Shown here piece after piece: positions 61,519 through 64,000 of a stretch of 64,000 nucleotides of DNA (position 1 is the first letter of the stretch; each line of letters begins with the position of its first letter). The notes beneath the pieces were generated by a model that did not search any database, was not told the origin of the DNA, and was given only the letters and a program-made list of their open reading frames with translations. Origin of the DNA: an uncultured Dysosmobacter sp. (GTDB lineage: Bacteria; Bacillota; Clostridia; Oscillospirales; Oscillospiraceae). The stretch is from NCBI RefSeq assembly GCF_947631165.1, contig NZ_CANRKH010000004.1, positions 1-64,000 of the forward strand, in the 5' to 3' direction. The position numbers and the translations under genes were made by a program.

Positions 61519-62520
61519 TCAACGGGCGATGAAACCCACTTTGCGCTGCACCTTGGACAGCGTTTTGCGAGCCAGATACTGCGCCCGCTGGGCGCCGTCC
61601 CGATAGATGCCCTCCAGATACGCCTTGTCGCCCATCAGGCGCTCCGCTTCCTCCCGGATGGGACGCATCAGCTCGATGACCGCGTCTCCCACAGCAGGCT
61701 TGAACACGCCGTAGCCCTGACCGGCGAACTCCGCCTCGGCCTCCTCCAAGGTCTTGCCAGTGGCGGCGCAGTAGATGGTCAACAGATTGCTGACGCCGGG
61801 CTTGTTCTCTCTATCGTATCGTACAGCGGTCTCGCTGTCCGTGACGGCCCGCTTGAACTTGCGCTGAATGACCTCCGGCTGATCCATGATATAGACGCAG
61901 CCCTCAGGGTCGGACTTGCTCATCTTGTTGTCGGGGTTGCCCAGGCTCATGATGCGGGCGCCCATCTTGGGAATGAACGCCTCCGGCAGAACGAAGGTCT
62001 CGCCGTAGACGCCGTTGAAGCGCTGGCCGATATCCCGGGTCAGCTCCACATGCTGCCGCTGGTCCTCGCCCACCGGCACCAGGTTCGCCTGATACAGCAG
62101 GATATCCGCCGCCATCAGCACGGGATAGGTGAACAATCCGGCGGTGATATTGTCGGCGTGCTGCTGGGCCTTCTGCTTGAACTGGGTCATGCGGCTCAGC
62201 TCACCGAACTGAGTATAGCAGCCCAGGATCCAGCTCAGCTCCGCGTGCTGGGGCACATGGCTCTGGATGAAGAGAATGCTCTTCTGCGGGTCCAGGCCGC
62301 AGGCAATGTATTGGGCAAGCTGAGCCAGCGCCCGGCGGCGCAGCTCGGCGGGGTCCTGCCGCACGGTGATGGCGTGCATATCCACGATGCAGTAGAGGCA
62401 GTCATATTCATCCTGCAGCGCGACCCAGTTTTTGATAGCGCCCATATAAGAGCCCAGAGTCAACTCACCGCTGGGCTGGATGCCGCTGAAAATTCTCTTT
62501 TTCTGTACGTTGTTTTCCAT
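61519..62520 (-). CDS. trpS: Tryptophanyl-tRNA synthetase
   Basis: 333 aa. RIFSGIQPSGELTLGSYMGAI (HIGH-type), YPVLMAADILLYQANLVPVGEDQRQH, and KMSKSDP. GAGGTG 7 nt upstream of the ATG. No T-box is present here, unlike tyrS and valS; the leader has only a GCCGCC/GGCGGC hairpin. Confidence 0.97.
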   Translation of the reverse strand: MENNVQKKRIFSGIQPSGELTLGSYMGAIKNWVALQDEYDCLYCIVDMHAITVRQDPAELRRRALAQLAQYIACGLDPQKSILFIQSHVPQHAELSWILGCYTQFGELSRMTQFKQKAQQHADNITAGLFTYPVLMAADILLYQANLVPVGEDQRQHVELTRDIGQRFNGVYGETFVLPEAFIPKMGARIMSLGNPDNKMSKSDPEGCVYIMDQPEVIQRKFKRAVTDSETAVRYDRENKPGVSNLLTIYCAATGKTLEEAEAEFAGQGYGVFKPAVGDAVIELMRPIREEAERLMGDKAYLEGIYRDGAQRAQYLARKTLSKVQRKVGFIAR

Positions 62521-62580
62521 AACTCGCACCTCAATTCTCACTACCGCCGCCAAAAGACCCTAAGGCGGCAATTATTTGTT

Positions 62581-62609
62581 ATTGTAGCACGGAATCAGGA
62601 AAAGCGCAA
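62581..62609 (-). promoter_or_regulatory. sigma-A promoter of trpS
   Basis: TTGCGC (62604-62609), 17-nt spacer, TACAAT (62581-62586), 60 nt upstream of the trpS ATG. Confidence 0.65.
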
Positions 62610-62699
62610 TCCGCTCTTGAGAGGAAATATGCGCTCACCGGCTTTTATTTTCTGTCAATCTCACAAAGACATCTATACGCTGTGTCCACTGAGAATCAA

Positions 62700-62732
62700 A
62701 GTCCCCCGGCACGATTTTTGTGCTGGGGGACT
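62700..62732 (-). terminator. Terminator of the LysE exporter gene
   Basis: AGTCCCCC-GCAC / GTGC-GGGGGACT stem with one G-T pair and a 7-nt loop, followed by TTTGATT; 7 nt after the stop. Confidence 0.75.
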
Positions 62733-62739
62733 CTTCGCA

Positions 62740-63333
62740 TCAATGGGGCCAGACCAGGCTGACCGCGCATAGGACCAGCGCCGCCGCCATGGCGATATCC
62801 ACCGCCCGCCTGTGTCCGTCCAGGAGCTTTTGCAATGACGCCCCCGCCAGCAGCCACACCAGATTGGCTACCGGGCCTGTAAACGGCAGAAACAGCCCCA
62901 CAGCCAGCAAGCGCCAGAAGGAATCCGTATAGGGCAGCACATAAGAGGCCAGCGCTGTCAGGCAGAATACCATGACCTTCACGTTGGTCAGCTGCACCAG
63001 TAATCCCGTGCGGAAGCTAGGCGCCGCCGGGTCCCGCTCCGCTCCGCCGCCGGAGGACCGCAGCATGTGCCAGGCCATCCACAGGATGTACGCCGCCCCG
63101 ATCCAGGACAGGACCCCCACATATCGATCCAGCACCGCGCCGAGCAGACAGGTCACTGCCACCGCTCCCATGGACACGATGAAAAAGCCGGCGAACAAGC
63201 CGCGCCACTGCCGCAGAGCCGGTCCCTTTCCGTACCGCAGGGCAGCGGACAGGGAGCATAGGTTCGCCGGTCCCGGCGTAATGCCGCAGACATAGCAATA
63301 GGTCAAAAACGCTGGAAACAGAGACACCGGCAT
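62740..63333 (-). CDS. LysE/RhtB-family amino-acid exporter
   Basis: 197 aa starting MPVSLFPAFLTYCYVCGITPGPANLCSLSAALRYG; ITPGPANL is the family signature. About six membrane spans. Exports amino acids or related metabolites; substrate unknown. Divergent from a LysR gene 110 nt away, the classic regulator/exporter pairing. Confidence 0.9.
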   Translation of the reverse strand: MPVSLFPAFLTYCYVCGITPGPANLCSLSAALRYGKGPALRQWRGLFAGFFIVSMGAVAVTCLLGAVLDRYVGVLSWIGAAYILWMAWHMLRSSGGGAERDPAAPSFRTGLLVQLTNVKVMVFCLTALASYVLPYTDSFWRLLAVGLFLPFTGPVANLVWLLAGASLQKLLDGHRRAVDIAMAAALVLCAVSLVWPH

Positions 63334-63443
63334 ATGACACACATCCTTCCGCTTGATATTTGCATCATAACAGGCTATCATATATTTGAAAAGCGAAAGT
63401 TTTTGAACTGTTATATTAATAAAATCGATAGGTCGTGACCAGA

Positions 63444-64000
63444 ATGGAATTGAAGAATCTCCTCACATTTCAGGCCGTGGTGGATCAGGGCAGCTATCAG
63501 AAGGCCGCCCAAGCTCTGGGTTACACCCAGTCCACAGTAACGGTCCATATCCAGCGGCTGGAAGAGGAACTGGGCGTCCCCCTCTTTCAGAAATCAGGAC
63601 GCCGGATGGTGCTGACCCAGACCGGGGAACAGGCTCTCTCCCAGGCCCGGGAGCTGCTGCTGGCGGCGGACCGGCTCTCCGCTCTGGGGCGGAACGGCAC
63701 AGCTCCCGCAGGAACGCTTCGGGTCGATATGGCGGAAACACTCCTTTGCTACCGGATGCAGCCGGTCATCCGGGCCTTTCGGGAGCAGGCGCCCCAGGTG
63801 CGGCTCATCATCCGCAGCTGCAACTGCCGCCAGATCTCGGAAAACATCCGCACTGGTGCCTGTGATCTTGGCGTGGGCTATGACATGGACTGGGATCGGG
63901 AGGTATTGGAGATCGAACCGCTGGGAGAGGCGGAGATCATCCTGCTGGCAGCGCCGGACTTCGCATATCCAGACCTCTCCACGCCTGGACAGCGCATCCC
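63444..64000 (+). CDS. LysR-family transcriptional regulator, 3' end cut by window edge
   Basis: 185 codons present. MELKNLLTFQAVVDQGSYQK, then AAQALGYTQSTVTVHIQRLEEELGVPLFQKSGRRMVLTQTGE: LysR winged HTH; the effector-binding domain begins at GTLRVDMAETL. Divergent from the LysE-type exporter and likely its activator. SD weak (AGGTCGTGACCAGA). AT-rich intergenic region with T-N11-A-type sequence but no unique site. Confidence 0.93.
   Translation, partial: MELKNLLTFQAVVDQGSYQKAAQALGYTQSTVTVHIQRLEEELGVPLFQKSGRRMVLTQTGEQALSQARELLLAADRLSALGRNGTAPAGTLRVDMAETLLCYRMQPVIRAFREQAPQVRLIIRSCNCRQISENIRTGACDLGVGYDMDWDREVLEIEPLGEAEIILLAAPDFAYPDLSTPGQRI

Overview
The window is 64 kb of a GC-rich (roughly 60%) Firmicutes chromosome, most likely an Oscillospiraceae-type gut anaerobe (the Oscillibacter / Lawsonibacter / Flavonifractor neighbourhood). 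The evidence is a full spoIIIA operon, spoIIGA-sigE, spoIIM, a SpoIID-family protein, sigH, T-box leaders, DUF951 and Asp23 genes, and GTG/TTG starts with strong Shine-Dalgarno (SD) sites. I cannot name a species. No rRNA, tRNA, IS element, prophage or CRISPR array was seen. Most genes lie on the minus strand.

Layout. 1-5.1 kb: partial sigH, then ruvC-ruvA and ruvB, with a SUFU gene, an Imm26-like gene and a small ORF wedged between ruvA and ruvB. 5.2-9.1 kb: ECF sigma/DUF4179 anti-sigma pair, xerD, spoIIM. 9.1-14.5 kb: TIGR04086 protein, yajC, tgt, queA (with an XRE regulator/small-ORF module between tgt and queA), SpoIID-like protein. 14.5-22.5 kb (mainly plus): asd, dapA, a phosphate-antiporter-like MFS gene and RpiR regulator, then a TAXI-TRAP transporter whose binding-protein gene is frameshifted. 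22.5-28.3 kb: YcxB-like protein, secreted protein, ABC-F ATPase, tyrS behind a Tyr T-box, small genes.

28.3-43.6 kb is the classical isoprenoid / OLE cluster on the minus strand: asp23-nusB-xseA-xseB-ispA ... OLE RNA-oapA-dxs-tlyA-nadK-argR-recN. It is split between ispA and the OLE RNA by a 5 kb island. The island encodes a small serine recombinase, a protein of unknown function, and a 1117-residue wall-anchored surface protein. Between recombinase and surface operon lies a 117-bp segment with inverted 24-bp sites and a near-consensus promoter facing away from the operon. It reads as a phase-variation switch in the OFF position and is the most interesting object in the window.

44-49 kb: spoIIIAA-AH behind a sigma-E-type promoter. 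48.9-52.3 kb: MmcQ/YjbR gene and valS behind a Val T-box. 52.3-55.3 kb: spoIIGA-sigE, DUF951 plus a 30-residue membrane peptide, an S1 protein. 55.3-58.5 kb: rarA, nth and three small conserved-looking genes. 58.5-64 kb: cell-wall polymer genes (tagO/wecA-like, mnaA), trpS, and a LysE exporter divergent from a LysR gene cut by the window edge.

Together the genes serve DNA repair and recombination, sporulation, queuosine-tRNA modification, lysine/DAP synthesis, isoprenoid synthesis, tRNA charging and cell-surface display. Two families of intergenic inverted repeats are scattered between operons.
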